NCBI GenBank assembly: GCA_945871335.1
Contig: CAMBWM010000184.1
Location: 1-5,016, forward strand
Direction of reading: 5' to 3'
Length of the DNA stretch: 5,016 nt
Origin: Polaromonas sp. YR568
Lineage (GTDB): Bacteria; Pseudomonadota; Gammaproteobacteria; Burkholderiales; Burkholderiaceae
Within the stretch, counting starts at the first letter, position 1; each line of letters begins with the position of its first letter. This document shows, piece after piece, positions 1-5,016 of this stretch. The translations under genes were made by a program, and so were the position numbers. The notes beneath the pieces are model-generated. The model was given only the letters and a program-made list of their open reading frames with translations. It was not told the DNA's origin and did no database searches.

Positions 1-139
1 AATAAAAGGGCTAACACCCTTGGGGCGTCTCGCCAAACCCGAAGACATGGTGGGTGCTTTTGTTTTTTTATGCGCACCTTGCTCCTCCATGGTTACGGGG
101 CATACCTTGGCAGTTGATGGCGGATTTTTGGCGCAATGA
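1..139 (+). CDS. Short-chain dehydrogenase/reductase (SDR), C-terminal end only
   Basis: The window opens inside this gene; reading codons from position 2 gives 45 residues and a TGA at 137-139. The tail contains the pattern P-L-G-R-L-A-K-P-E-D, then F-L-C-A and finally V-T-G-H-T-L-A-V-D-G-G-F-L-A-Q. This is the standard C-terminus of classical SDR enzymes: the PED helix start, then the VTG..L.VDGG strand that closes the Rossmann fold. Classical SDRs are about 250 residues, so roughly 200 are missing, including the glycine-rich cofactor loop and the Tyr-x-x-x-Lys active site. The reaction is therefore only known as NAD(P)-dependent oxidation or reduction of an alcohol or keto group, presumably cytosolic. 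It converges on the two Gfo/Idh/MocA genes, and a shared role in sugar or polyol oxidation is an inference from proximity. Family assignment is firm; the substrate is unknown. Confidence 0.9.
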   Translation, partial: IKGLTPLGRLAKPEDMVGAFVFLCAPCSSMVTGHTLAVDGGFLAQ

Positions 140-186
140 TCTTGCATCCTTACGAGCTTGTCGCAAAGTACTGCCCCTCTCACTGA

Positions 187-217
187 GGCCAAAGCTTGGC
201 CGCCATGCCCCAGCTTT
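187..217. terminator. Possible bidirectional terminator hairpin between convergent genes
   Basis: Two alternative stem-loops share this stretch. GGCCAA at 187-192 pairs with TTGGCC at 196-201 around a 3-nt loop. AAAGCT at 191-196 pairs with AGCTTT at 212-217, extended imperfectly by GGC/GCC. The second has short A and T runs at its two ends, so it could act in both directions. It lies just after the SDR stop and covers the stop codon of the minus-strand oxidoreductase (216-218). The T runs are short (3 nt), so this is a weak call based on position and pairing alone. Confidence 0.35.
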
Positions 218-1232
218 AAAGATCGATCACGGGCCCCGCAGCGGCCAACAAGTCATCGATCAGTTGATGGGTTTGCAAGGCCTCACCGCCATGCGTGCGT
301 GAGAGCCGCTGCTGCTGGATGGACGCCACAAAGTCGCTGATCAAGTCGCGGTGCCAATCGTGCGGAAAGTCCATGATGTTGGCCCCGCCACCGGTGCCGC
401 CATCGGCTTTGATTTCAATGGGGGTGTCCCCGTTGATGAAGTTCACCCGCAAATGGCCGCCGCTCAGCACCGCAGTGCCCAGTGTGCCAATCACCTCGAT
501 GCATTCGGTGCCGCCGGGGTAATGCGCGGTGGTGGCCATCAAGCGGCCCGTTGCGCCCTGGCCCAATTCCAACAGGGCTTGAACATGGTCTTCGGTTTCC
601 ATGCGGTGCACGCGGGTGCGGCTAGCCTGCGCCGCAACCACGCGGCGCACGCCCACCAAGGCGCGAAACACATCCAGGCTGTGGATGGCTTGGGTGATGA
701 GCACCCCGCCACCATCGCGTGCCAGGGTGCCGCGACCAGCTTGGTCGTAATAGCTTTGCGGTCGCCACCAGGGGATACTGACCGATGCCGCTTGTACAGT
801 GCCCAAGCCGTGTTGGTCGAGCAGCGTTTGTAAGCGCTCCACCCCAGGGCGAAATCGGTGCTGCAGCACCACACCGAGTTGGCGTTGGTGCTGCTGGGCC
901 AGATCGACAATGGTTTTTGCCCTCGCCAGCGACACATCCAAAGGCTTTTCTAACAACACATGTTTGCCATGGCTCAAACAGGCTTGAGCCATTTCTAAAT
1001 GAGTGGCGGCGGGTGTGGAAATGATCACCGCTTGCACATCCGGGTCGTCCAGCATGGCTTGAAAATCGCTGCTGGGTTGCAGGTGGCCTTGAAACGGTCC
1101 CATCTGGGCGGCCTCGGGTCGGCGGGTGATGGCCCAGCGCAAATCAACCTCAGCGTGCAAATCGTTCAAGCTCAGCAGGTGCGGCACCGCACCCGGGCCA
1201 ATGCCCACCAACGCCATGCCCATGGGTTTCAT
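216..1232 (-). CDS. Gfo/Idh/MocA family oxidoreductase (second gene of the pair)
   Basis: A 338-residue protein, about the usual length for NAD(P)-dependent sugar or inositol-type dehydrogenases of this family. The N-terminal Rossmann domain (about 1-125) starts with G10-I-G-P-G14 after a beta strand, and the family hallmark E95-K96-P97 supplies the catalytic lysine. The C-terminal alpha/beta domain carries G174-G-G-V-L followed by Q181-A-I-H184-S-L-D187, containing the expected catalytic histidine. The position four residues before the histidine, usually Asp or Asn, is Thr180. Related proteins with an I-T-Q-A-I-H motif exist, so this looks like a subfamily trait rather than damage. The ATG overlaps the TGA of the upstream gene (ATGA, 1229-1232), and AAAGG at 1240-1244 gives a Shine-Dalgarno 7 nt before the start. 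It is therefore almost certainly translated as part of a two-gene operon. Likely cytosolic oxidation of a hydroxyl group on a sugar, polyol or derivative; substrate unknown. Confidence 0.9.
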   Translation of the reverse strand: MKPMGMALVGIGPGAVPHLLSLNDLHAEVDLRWAITRRPEAAQMGPFQGHLQPSSDFQAMLDDPDVQAVIISTPAATHLEMAQACLSHGKHVLLEKPLDVSLARAKTIVDLAQQHQRQLGVVLQHRFRPGVERLQTLLDQHGLGTVQAASVSIPWWRPQSYYDQAGRGTLARDGGGVLITQAIHSLDVFRALVGVRRVVAAQASRTRVHRMETEDHVQALLELGQGATGRLMATTAHYPGGTECIEVIGTLGTAVLSGGHLRVNFINGDTPIEIKADGGTGGGANIMDFPHDWHRDLISDFVASIQQQRLSRTHGGEALQTHQLIDDLLAAAGPVIDL

Positions 1233-2266
1233 GACAGCGCCTTTCGTTTCATCGCCAACGACTGTGCCTGCAAGGCCAATTCACACACCTTGAAAACATG
1301 GGCTTGGGTCATGCAGGTTTCGGTGCGCTCTGCGACATCGGCCGCGAACTGTTGAAAAAAATCTAAAGGCTGGGCGCTGCAATCGATGTGGCGTGTGCCT
1401 TGTCCATCGGCCAAAAACAGGTGGTTGGTGCCAGCCCGCCCTTCGATGTCAATGTTCTTGCGGATTTCTATGCTGCCGTTGGTGCCCAGCACAAACAAGC
1501 GGCCGTCCCCCCATGTTGGCAGGCCATCGGGGGTGAACCAATCGACCCGCACATAACCCCGGTGGGCCGGCGTTTGCAAAATGATTTCGCCAAAATTTTC
1601 AAACCCTGGGTGGGGCAGTTGATCGCCGTAATGCCCCACATGGCTGTGCACCACTTGGGCATCGGTGCTGGCGGTGAAGGCCAAAAATTGATCGATTTGG
1701 TGGGAGGCAATGTCAACCAAGATGCCACCAAATTGGGATGCCTCGAAAAACCAATCGGGTCGAATGGCGGCATTCAATCGGTGAGGTCCGATGCCCAGGG
1801 TTTGGATGGGCGTGCCAATGGCACCGGCGCGCACCATTTTCAAAGCTTCTTGCACGGCCGGCACGATGTGCCGCTCCGAAAAGCAAATCGAGAACATCCG
1901 ACCCGTTTGGGCTGCCACTTCTTGCACTCGCAGCAATTGCGCCGCTGTGGTCACGCCGGGTTTGTCCACCAGCACATCTTTGCCATGGCGCATAGCGGCG
2001 ATGGCGATATCGGCACGCTGGGCAGGGATGGCGGCACAAACAATCAGGTCAATTTGCGGGTCTTCGAATAGAACCTCTGGGCGCGGCAACGCTGGCAACT
2101 GCGCAAAGCGTTCTTGCAAGCCAGCCAAAACCTTGGGGTCGCTGGTGTGTTCCACATAGCCGGCACATGTGGCACCCACATCCAAAAGGCCTTTGATCAA
2201 GTCATAGATATGGCGGTGATCGATGCCGATCACCCCAAACCGAATGCCACGACCCACCGCGCTCAT
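1229..2266 (-). CDS. Gfo/Idh/MocA family oxidoreductase (first gene of the pair)
   Basis: A 345-residue protein. The N-terminal nucleotide-binding domain begins F10-G-V-I-G-I-D-H-R-H, where the usual G-x-G-x-x-G loop is altered to G-V-I-G-I-D-H. The catalytic lysine sits in D101-K102-P103, a common variant of the family EKP motif. The C-terminal domain has G180-G-I-L-V-D185-I-A-S-H189-Q-I-D192, giving the full Lys/Asp/His set (K102, D185, H189) known from inositol dehydrogenase-like enzymes. It is therefore expected to be catalytically competent with NAD(H) or NADP(H); substrate unknown. The ATG is the first possible start after an in-frame TAG about 30 nt upstream. No good Shine-Dalgarno precedes it, so initiation may be weak or leaderless-like. 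It is first in a two-gene minus-strand operon whose second member starts within its stop codon. It shares little obvious identity with that second gene beyond family motifs, so the two are not a recent tandem duplication. Confidence 0.9.
   Translation of the reverse strand: MSAVGRGIRFGVIGIDHRHIYDLIKGLLDVGATCAGYVEHTSDPKVLAGLQERFAQLPALPRPEVLFEDPQIDLIVCAAIPAQRADIAIAAMRHGKDVLVDKPGVTTAAQLLRVQEVAAQTGRMFSICFSERHIVPAVQEALKMVRAGAIGTPIQTLGIGPHRLNAAIRPDWFFEASQFGGILVDIASHQIDQFLAFTASTDAQVVHSHVGHYGDQLPHPGFENFGEIILQTPAHRGYVRVDWFTPDGLPTWGDGRLFVLGTNGSIEIRKNIDIEGRAGTNHLFLADGQGTRHIDCSAQPLDFFQQFAADVAERTETCMTQAHVFKVCELALQAQSLAMKRKALS
1240..1244 (-). promoter_or_regulatory. Ribosome binding site for the second Gfo/Idh/MocA gene
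   Basis: AAAGG on the minus strand, 7 nt upstream of the ATG at 1232, inside the last codons of the preceding gene. It supports the chosen start and the translational coupling through the ATGA overlap. Confidence 0.6.
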
Positions 2267-2395
2267 GGGGCTAGCCAGGTTAAGTTTCTTCTAGATATTA
2301 GGCGCATCAAAAAACCTCACTTAAAACACAAAACACACGCAATTACTTCTGTTTTGAAGTGGACTTGGAGATGTCCAAATCAAATCTCTTGAGTT
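2267..2395. other. Upstream region of the oxidoreductase operon, no gene seen
   Basis: AT-rich stretch upstream of the minus-strand operon. It must hold that operon's promoter. The nearest -10-like match on the minus strand is TAATAT (about 2294-2299), but I find no convincing -35 at the right spacing, so no promoter is called. No coding signal, hairpin or repeat stands out. Confidence 0.4.
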
Positions 2396-2565
2396 ATGCC
2401 ATCAGTTACTAAATTCTTGCTTTCGCAATTAGTAGGCATCAAAAAGGGTGACAACCAGACTGGCAAGTAAGCTTTATGCAATACGATCTGGGTTACTTCA
2501 ACATGGACAGTTGCCGTATCGAATCTGGACCCAATCCATTTAAGCCCAAGATCTTAACGATTTGA
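2396..2565 (+). pseudogene. C-terminal remnant of an IS481-like transposase, frameshifted
   Basis: Two plus-strand frames join into one recognisable tail. From 2396 the first frame reads T-K-F-L-L-S-Q-L-V-G-I-K-K-G-D-N-Q up to 2458. From 2461 the next frame reads W-Q-V-S-F-M-Q-Y-D-L-G-Y-F, then a segment with N-P-F-K-P-K-I-L, and ends at TGA 2563-2565. I recall IS481-family (DDE, integrase-core) transposases ending with a 'VGIKEV-DD-IW-VSFM-YDLGYFD ... NPFGPKVLPM' pattern, and both halves align to it. Only two bases (2459-2460) separate the CAG and TGG codons where three are expected, so a single-base deletion explains the frame change. The closing TGA may itself be a mutated Ser codon, since KILTI aligns to KVLPM. 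The N-terminus, the catalytic DDE residues and a left inverted repeat are absent. It lies next to the tRNA-Asn fragment, marking a recombination-prone junction. The family call rests on remembered patterns, not a search. Confidence 0.6.
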
Positions 2566-2614
2566 TCGGTACAAACTGTAAATAGTGTCTTCAGTATGTA
2601 CAAGGGTTTGTTGA

Positions 2615-2656
2615 CTCCTCGACCTGGGCTCGAACCAGGGACCTACGGATTAACAG
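2615..2656 (-). other. 3' half of tRNA-Asn(GUU): probable attachment site of an integrated element
   Basis: On the minus strand this is tRNA positions 32 to 73 without a gap. It has a 7-nt anticodon loop CTGTTAA with anticodon GTT (complement at 2652-2654), anticodon-stem 3' strand TCCGT, 5-nt variable loop AGGTC, T arm CCTGG-TTCGAGC-CCAGG with perfect pairing, acceptor 3' strand TCGAGGA and discriminator G73. Next comes TCA rather than CCA. The 5' half is missing: the bases before the loop (CGGCTTT) cannot pair with TCCGT, and no D arm is visible, so it cannot make a tRNA. A fragment starting exactly in the anticodon loop and running to the 3' end is the typical duplicated target left by a tyrosine recombinase. 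In that model the displaced copy has the original chromosome beyond its 3' end (lower coordinates) and the element on the other side (higher coordinates). No integrase is visible here. Confidence 0.75.
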
Positions 2657-2694
2657 AAAGCCGGGCTACTCAAAAACTTATATAAATCAACGGG

Positions 2695-2761
2695 TTACAA
2701 TCTAAAATGGCAAACTTGTAATTTTTCGTGTAATTGACCCAAAATTGTAATTTACAATTTT
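2695..2761. repeat. AT-rich cluster of TTGTAA/TTACAA elements with a 10-bp-arm palindrome
   Basis: AAAATTGTAA (2741-2750) and TTACAATTTT (2752-2761) form a perfect inverted repeat around a single base. The same hexamer recurs as TTACAA at 2695-2700 and TTGTAA at 2716-2721, and TGTAATT appears at 2717, 2729 and 2746. Base composition is extreme (15 G+C in the 60 bases of 2701-2760). It lies 40-105 bp to the element side of the tRNA-Asn fragment, where tyrosine recombinases and accessory proteins often bind. A protein-binding role is inference; the repeat itself is directly visible. Confidence 0.55.
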
Positions 2762-3130
2762 TCTAGCACTTTTGTAGATTTTGCACTCAGCGCTGTCACC
2801 GAGCAGGCGCAAAAGTTAGGCGGTTGGCGTGTGTCTCGAACTAGTTTTTGAAAAAGTTAGACGCCATGGTTTAACGTGATTTAATTCCGAGCCTAAACGC
2901 TGGACTTGGAGGGGGTGTCCAGATTCTGGGCGCTATTGCGTCTATTGAATCAACTTGGTACGACTCAAACGGGCAGGTCAAGTACTACATTGATAAAGCT
3001 CACAAGGAATTTGACTCTGCAGACTGAAGAAGTCAACTTCAACCATTCAGCAACATATGGTTGCTGCTCGCAAAGTGATGAACTATGCCTCTGGCTGTCT
3101 CGCCAATGATGTCATCGGACTGAAACGGCT
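2747..3130 (+). other. Region without an intact gene; possible decayed coding fragments
   Basis: No complete gene can be supported between the palindrome and the LysR stop. Three plus-strand open stretches look protein-like but lack a start codon and match no family I know. Frame 2747-2851 ends ...A-V-T-E-Q-A-Q-K-L-G-G-W-R-V-S-R-T-S-F-stop. Frame 2875-3027 includes I-A-S-I-E-S-T-W-Y-D-S-N-G-Q-V-K-Y-Y and ends F-D-S-A-D-stop, with no ATG, GTG or TTG in frame. A third includes M-V-A-A-R-K-V-M-N-Y-A-S-G and ends at TAG 3132-3134. They are in different frames and could be pieces of one broken gene, or chance. A 12-bp near-direct repeat AAAAGTTAG(G/A)CG occurs at 2811-2822 and 2852-2863. No terminator for the LysR gene is recognisable. 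Confidence 0.3.
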
Positions 3131-4072
3131 TTAGCTGGCGACACTCACATCCAGATCAAGCGAAGCTTTCTGGAGTACCTGGTAAAAGGTATGTTTGATT
3201 TCCTGTTCGACCACCCGGATAGCGCGGTTCAGCGGGCGATTCGAGCATTTTGCCATCACAAGTCGCGTCTCCACCGTTGGTTCGCACAGCCGTCGCGCGA
3301 TCAGCAGTCCATTCTCGACTTCGCTTTGCACCGCCGGGATCGCCAGAACTGTATGCGCGAGCCCGGCAAGTACGATCTCTTTCATCAAGCTCAGTGTGTC
3401 GACCTCGAACTGCACATTGAGTTTTAAATTCGCCTGCGAAGCAGACAATTCCAGTGTACGCCGCAGTCCATGATTATTGGTAGGCAGCACGAGCGGTAAC
3501 CCGTCCAGCTGCTGCAGGGTCAGCGACGACGCTGCGCTTTCCGCGCTACTCAGCAATCCCGGCGGTGATACCAGCGACAAGGTAGCATAGCCCAAATGCT
3601 CAACAGCGACATGTTGCGAACGGCGCGCATCATGAAGAACTGCGAGGTCGAGCCGAGAGTTAATTAGCCATTCATGAATGTAGCCGCTATAACCGGACAC
3701 GATGTTCATTTGTAATTTCGGGTATTTCTGCCTGACCGCGATGATCAGTGCCATCCCGAGCAAATCGCATACCGTAGGGGTCAGGCCCACTGTAACTAGG
3801 CCTGTTGGCGACATGCGTTCATCTTGTAGGTCAGTCGGAACCGCTTTGAGCTGCTGCATCAGCGGCCGTACGCGCTCAATAAAATGCTCTCCTTCCGACG
3901 TCAGTGAGACGCCTCGCCCGTTCCTGTACAGCAGTTGCAGGCCGCAGTCCTGTTCGAGCTTCTGAACCTGCCTGCCCAACGCTGGCTGAGAAATACCGAC
4001 GATGGTGGCCGCCTTGGAAAAACTGCCAAGTTCCGCGACATGCATCAGATATTCGATACGCTTGAGGTCCAT
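3131..4072 (-). CDS. LysR-family transcriptional regulator, divergent from the Bug gene
   Basis: A 313-residue protein, normal LysR length. Residues 1-61 form the winged helix-turn-helix: start M-D-L-K-R-I-E-Y-L, then G16-S-F-S-K-A-A and I27-S-Q-P-A-L-G-R-Q-V as the recognition helix, then the wing around L57-T-S-E-G. A linker helix follows, and the periplasmic-binding-protein-like effector domain begins near G91-L-V-T-V-G-L-T-P-T and runs to about residue 295. The effector domain (the V-G-L-T-P-T-V opening and E-W-L-I-N-S-R-L-D-L-A-V-L) resembles the Nac/TcuR-like group, which respond to nitrogen status or tri/dicarboxylates. This is family knowledge and not proof of the ligand. The start ATG at 4070-4072 is preceded by AAGAGA about 8 nt upstream. 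It is transcribed divergently from the binding-protein gene across 224 bp holding a palindromic T-N11-A site. The expected role is to activate that gene in the presence of its ligand and to repress itself. Confidence 0.93.
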   Translation of the reverse strand: MDLKRIEYLMHVAELGSFSKAATIVGISQPALGRQVQKLEQDCGLQLLYRNGRGVSLTSEGEHFIERVRPLMQQLKAVPTDLQDERMSPTGLVTVGLTPTVCDLLGMALIIAVRQKYPKLQMNIVSGYSGYIHEWLINSRLDLAVLHDARRSQHVAVEHLGYATLSLVSPPGLLSSAESAASSLTLQQLDGLPLVLPTNNHGLRRTLELSASQANLKLNVQFEVDTLSLMKEIVLAGLAHTVLAIPAVQSEVENGLLIARRLCEPTVETRLVMAKCSNRPLNRAIRVVEQEIKHTFYQVLQKASLDLDVSVAS

Positions 4073-4093
4073 GGGTGTTCTCTTAATTTAGTT

Positions 4094-4099
4094 ATTCTA
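4094..4099 (-). promoter_or_regulatory. Possible -10 element of the lysR promoter
   Basis: TAGAAT on the minus strand, 22 nt upstream of the LysR start codon. No good -35 hexamer sits 16-18 bp further upstream, but the T-N11-A palindrome occupies exactly that spacer. This would suit autorepression by the regulator. It is a weak call from one hexamer. Confidence 0.3.
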
Positions 4100-4101
4100 T
4101 T

Positions 4102-4114
4102 TCAGCATAGCTGA
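4102..4114. promoter_or_regulatory. LysR binding box (T-N11-A palindrome)
   Basis: TCAGCATAGCTGA is a perfect inverted repeat (TCAGC / GCTGA around ATA) with T and A exactly 11 bases apart, the consensus form of a LysR-type recognition site. It lies 30 bp upstream of the lysR start, inside the divergent promoter region, as expected for the site that anchors the regulator and mediates autorepression. The GCTGAT half-element (4110-4115) recurs at 4133-4138, 23 bp away or about two helical turns, which suits a second, weaker activation site occupied by the other dimer of a tetramer. Confidence 0.6.
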
Positions 4115-4118
4115 TATA

Positions 4119-4132
4119 AATGGTAAACCATT
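4119..4132. promoter_or_regulatory. Second dyad in the divergent promoter region
   Basis: AATGGT and ACCATT form a perfect 6-bp inverted repeat around AA. It sits between the two GCTGAT elements (4110-4115 and 4133-4138). It may be part of the extended LysR tetramer footprint or an operator for another regulator; the sequence alone does not decide. Confidence 0.35.
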
Positions 4133-4282
4133 GCTGATCTATGTAATAGGAAAATAATCACATTAAATTGTTTCTTTCAGATTGAAGGGGTGATTTTTAA
4201 AAATTTAACCTACTTTTCGATTTGCAGATACGCGCTCACATTGCAGTAGTTTTGGTTCCAACGGCCCGCACCACTCACCAAG

Positions 4283-4288
4283 AAGGAG
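4283..4288 (+). promoter_or_regulatory. Strong ribosome binding site for the Bug gene
   Basis: AAGGAG lies 8 nt before the ATG at 4297. It fixes the start and predicts efficient translation. Confidence 0.85.
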
Positions 4289-4296
4289 ACATCATC

Positions 4297-5016
4297 ATGA
4301 ATAAGCCTACCAAAGGGCGCCGCGACTTCCTAATTCAGACCCTCGGCACTGGCACAGTCATCGCAGCCGGCTCCACGATGCTGGGAGCCGCTTGGGCGAA
4401 TGTAAACGCTTATCCGACCAAGCCGATCCGGCTGATTGTGCCGTTTTCAGCCGGATCGGCAACCGACATCATGACCCGCATTCTGGTGCAGCACATTGCA
4501 GGCACGTTGAAGCAGGAGTTCGTCGTCGACAATCGTGTGGGTGCGGCAGGTGCGGTTGGCGCAGACATGGCCAGACGCGCGACACCCGACGGCTATACGC
4601 TGGTGATGGATGCTGCGTCTTCACACAGCACCCTGGCGGCGTTGCGCCCCAAGTCGCTGCCTTATAACATTTTGACCGACTTTACTTCGATCGGCCGCGC
4701 CTGCACATCTGCCAATATGATTGCAGTCAATAATGACTTACCAGTCAAGAATCTGAAGGAACTGATCGCGTATTCAAGGCAGTTGCCCAAAGGTCTGTCG
4801 TATGCGGCTGGTGGTTCTGGCGCGTCAAACCATCTGGCGGGACAGATATTGAATCTACACGGTGCCAACCTGGTCCACGTGCCTTACACCAATCTCGGTC
4901 AGGCAGTTATCGACACCATCAGCGGCACTGCGCCGATGCTGATTTACACTGTGTCGCTCCTGCCTTTCATAAGACAAGGCAGGATTCGCGGGATAGCTAC
5001 GTTGTCGGATAAGCGT
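4297..5016 (+). CDS. Tripartite tricarboxylate transporter substrate-binding protein (Bug/TctC family), C-terminus cut off
   Basis: The frame is open from the ATG to the window edge: 240 codons of a family usually about 320-330 residues, so roughly 85 are missing. The N-terminus is a twin-arginine signal: K6-G-R8-R9-D-F-L12, a hydrophobic stretch 13-32 and a likely cleavage after A32-W-A34 or V36-N-A38. The mature protein starts with the family signature Y39-P-T-K-P-I-R-L-I-V-P-F-S-A-G, and D57 falls in the ligand-pocket loop. V-D-N-R-V-G-A-A-G, then P-D-G-Y-T-L, L-P-Y-N-I-L-T-D-F and H-V-P-Y-T are further Bug landmarks. It is a periplasmic receptor for a carboxylate or similar small molecule, serving a TctA/TctB-type transporter or acting as a sensor. 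Many Bug genes are orphans, and no transporter gene is visible here. One motif variation is S54 in place of the second glycine of the usual A-G-G. The divergent LysR gene is the probable regulator. Confidence 0.93.
   Translation, partial: MNKPTKGRRDFLIQTLGTGTVIAAGSTMLGAAWANVNAYPTKPIRLIVPFSAGSATDIMTRILVQHIAGTLKQEFVVDNRVGAAGAVGADMARRATPDGYTLVMDAASSHSTLAALRPKSLPYNILTDFTSIGRACTSANMIAVNNDLPVKNLKELIAYSRQLPKGLSYAAGGSGASNHLAGQILNLHGANLVHVPYTNLGQAVIDTISGTAPMLIYTVSLLPFIRQGRIRGIATLSDKR

Noticed and set aside
54..302. 82-codon plus-strand frame starting inside the SDR tail
   Set aside because: It overlaps the SDR C-terminus in another frame and runs into the 3' end of the oxidoreductase gene; no family features.
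351..833. Plus-strand open frame of 160 codons antisense to the second oxidoreductase
   Set aside because: It lies wholly opposite a gene with clear family motifs; its Ala/His/Gly-rich composition is typical of an antisense shadow in GC-rich DNA.
1388..2071. Plus-strand open frame of 227 codons antisense to the first oxidoreductase
   Set aside because: Long, but fully antisense to a motif-complete enzyme, with no recognisable domain and no ribosome binding site.
2615..2656. Functional tRNA gene
   Set aside because: The D arm, acceptor 5' strand and anticodon-stem 5' strand are missing, so only the 3' half is present.
2741..2761. Rho-independent terminator
   Set aside because: The palindrome has only one central base, is almost entirely A/T, and no gene ends just upstream of it.
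2906..3109. 67-codon ATG-started frame in the junction
   Set aside because: Composition is not protein-like (Thr/Leu/Ser runs), there is no convincing ribosome binding site, and a different frame over the same bases looks more plausible as coding.
4662..4868. 68-codon minus-strand frame opposite the Bug gene
   Set aside because: Antisense shadow of a well-supported gene.
1..5016. CRISPR array, defence system, retron or other new RNA-guided system
   Set aside because: No regularly spaced repeats, reverse transcriptase, nuclease or structured RNA signal was seen; the intact genes are ordinary metabolic, regulatory and transport families.

Overview
The window reads as a proteobacterial chromosome, most likely a betaproteobacterium of the order Burkholderiales. 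This is inferred from a Bug/TctC-type periplasmic binding protein with a divergent LysR regulator, a group greatly expanded in that order, and from the general style of the other proteins. No rRNA or other taxonomic marker is present.

Layout. (1) Positions 1-139 (+) hold the last 45 codons of a short-chain dehydrogenase/reductase. (2) Positions 216-2266 (-) hold two Gfo/Idh/MocA-family oxidoreductases, joined by a 4-base ATGA stop/start overlap and convergent with the dehydrogenase. A hairpin-forming stretch lies at the convergence. (3) Positions 2267-3130 are an AT-rich junction with no intact gene. It carries a frameshifted C-terminal remnant that resembles an IS481-type transposase (about 2396-2565, +), a clean 3' half of a tRNA-Asn(GUU) gene (2615-2656, -) that looks like the attachment site of an integrated element, a repeat cluster centred on a 10-bp-arm palindrome (2741-2761), and unassigned open frames that may be gene debris. 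(4) Positions 3131-4072 (-) hold a full-length LysR regulator. A divergent promoter region (4073-4296) carries a perfect palindromic T-N11-A box. (5) Positions 4297-5016 (+) hold the first 240 codons of a tripartite-tricarboxylate-type (Bug) substrate-binding protein with a twin-arginine signal peptide; it runs off the window.

How the parts work together. The left block looks like a catabolic cassette for a polyol, sugar or similar hydroxylated compound, oxidised stepwise by NAD(P)-dependent enzymes. The substrate cannot be read from sequence. The right block is a classic regulator plus solute-receptor pair: the LysR protein probably senses a carboxylate-like ligand and controls both itself and the binding-protein gene. 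The tRNA fragment and transposase remnant mark the boundary between blocks as a probable recombination junction. From the orientation of the tRNA fragment, the right side (LysR/Bug) would be the element side and the left side the original chromosome. I do not see a new defence or RNA-guided system here. The junction is the part most worth following up.
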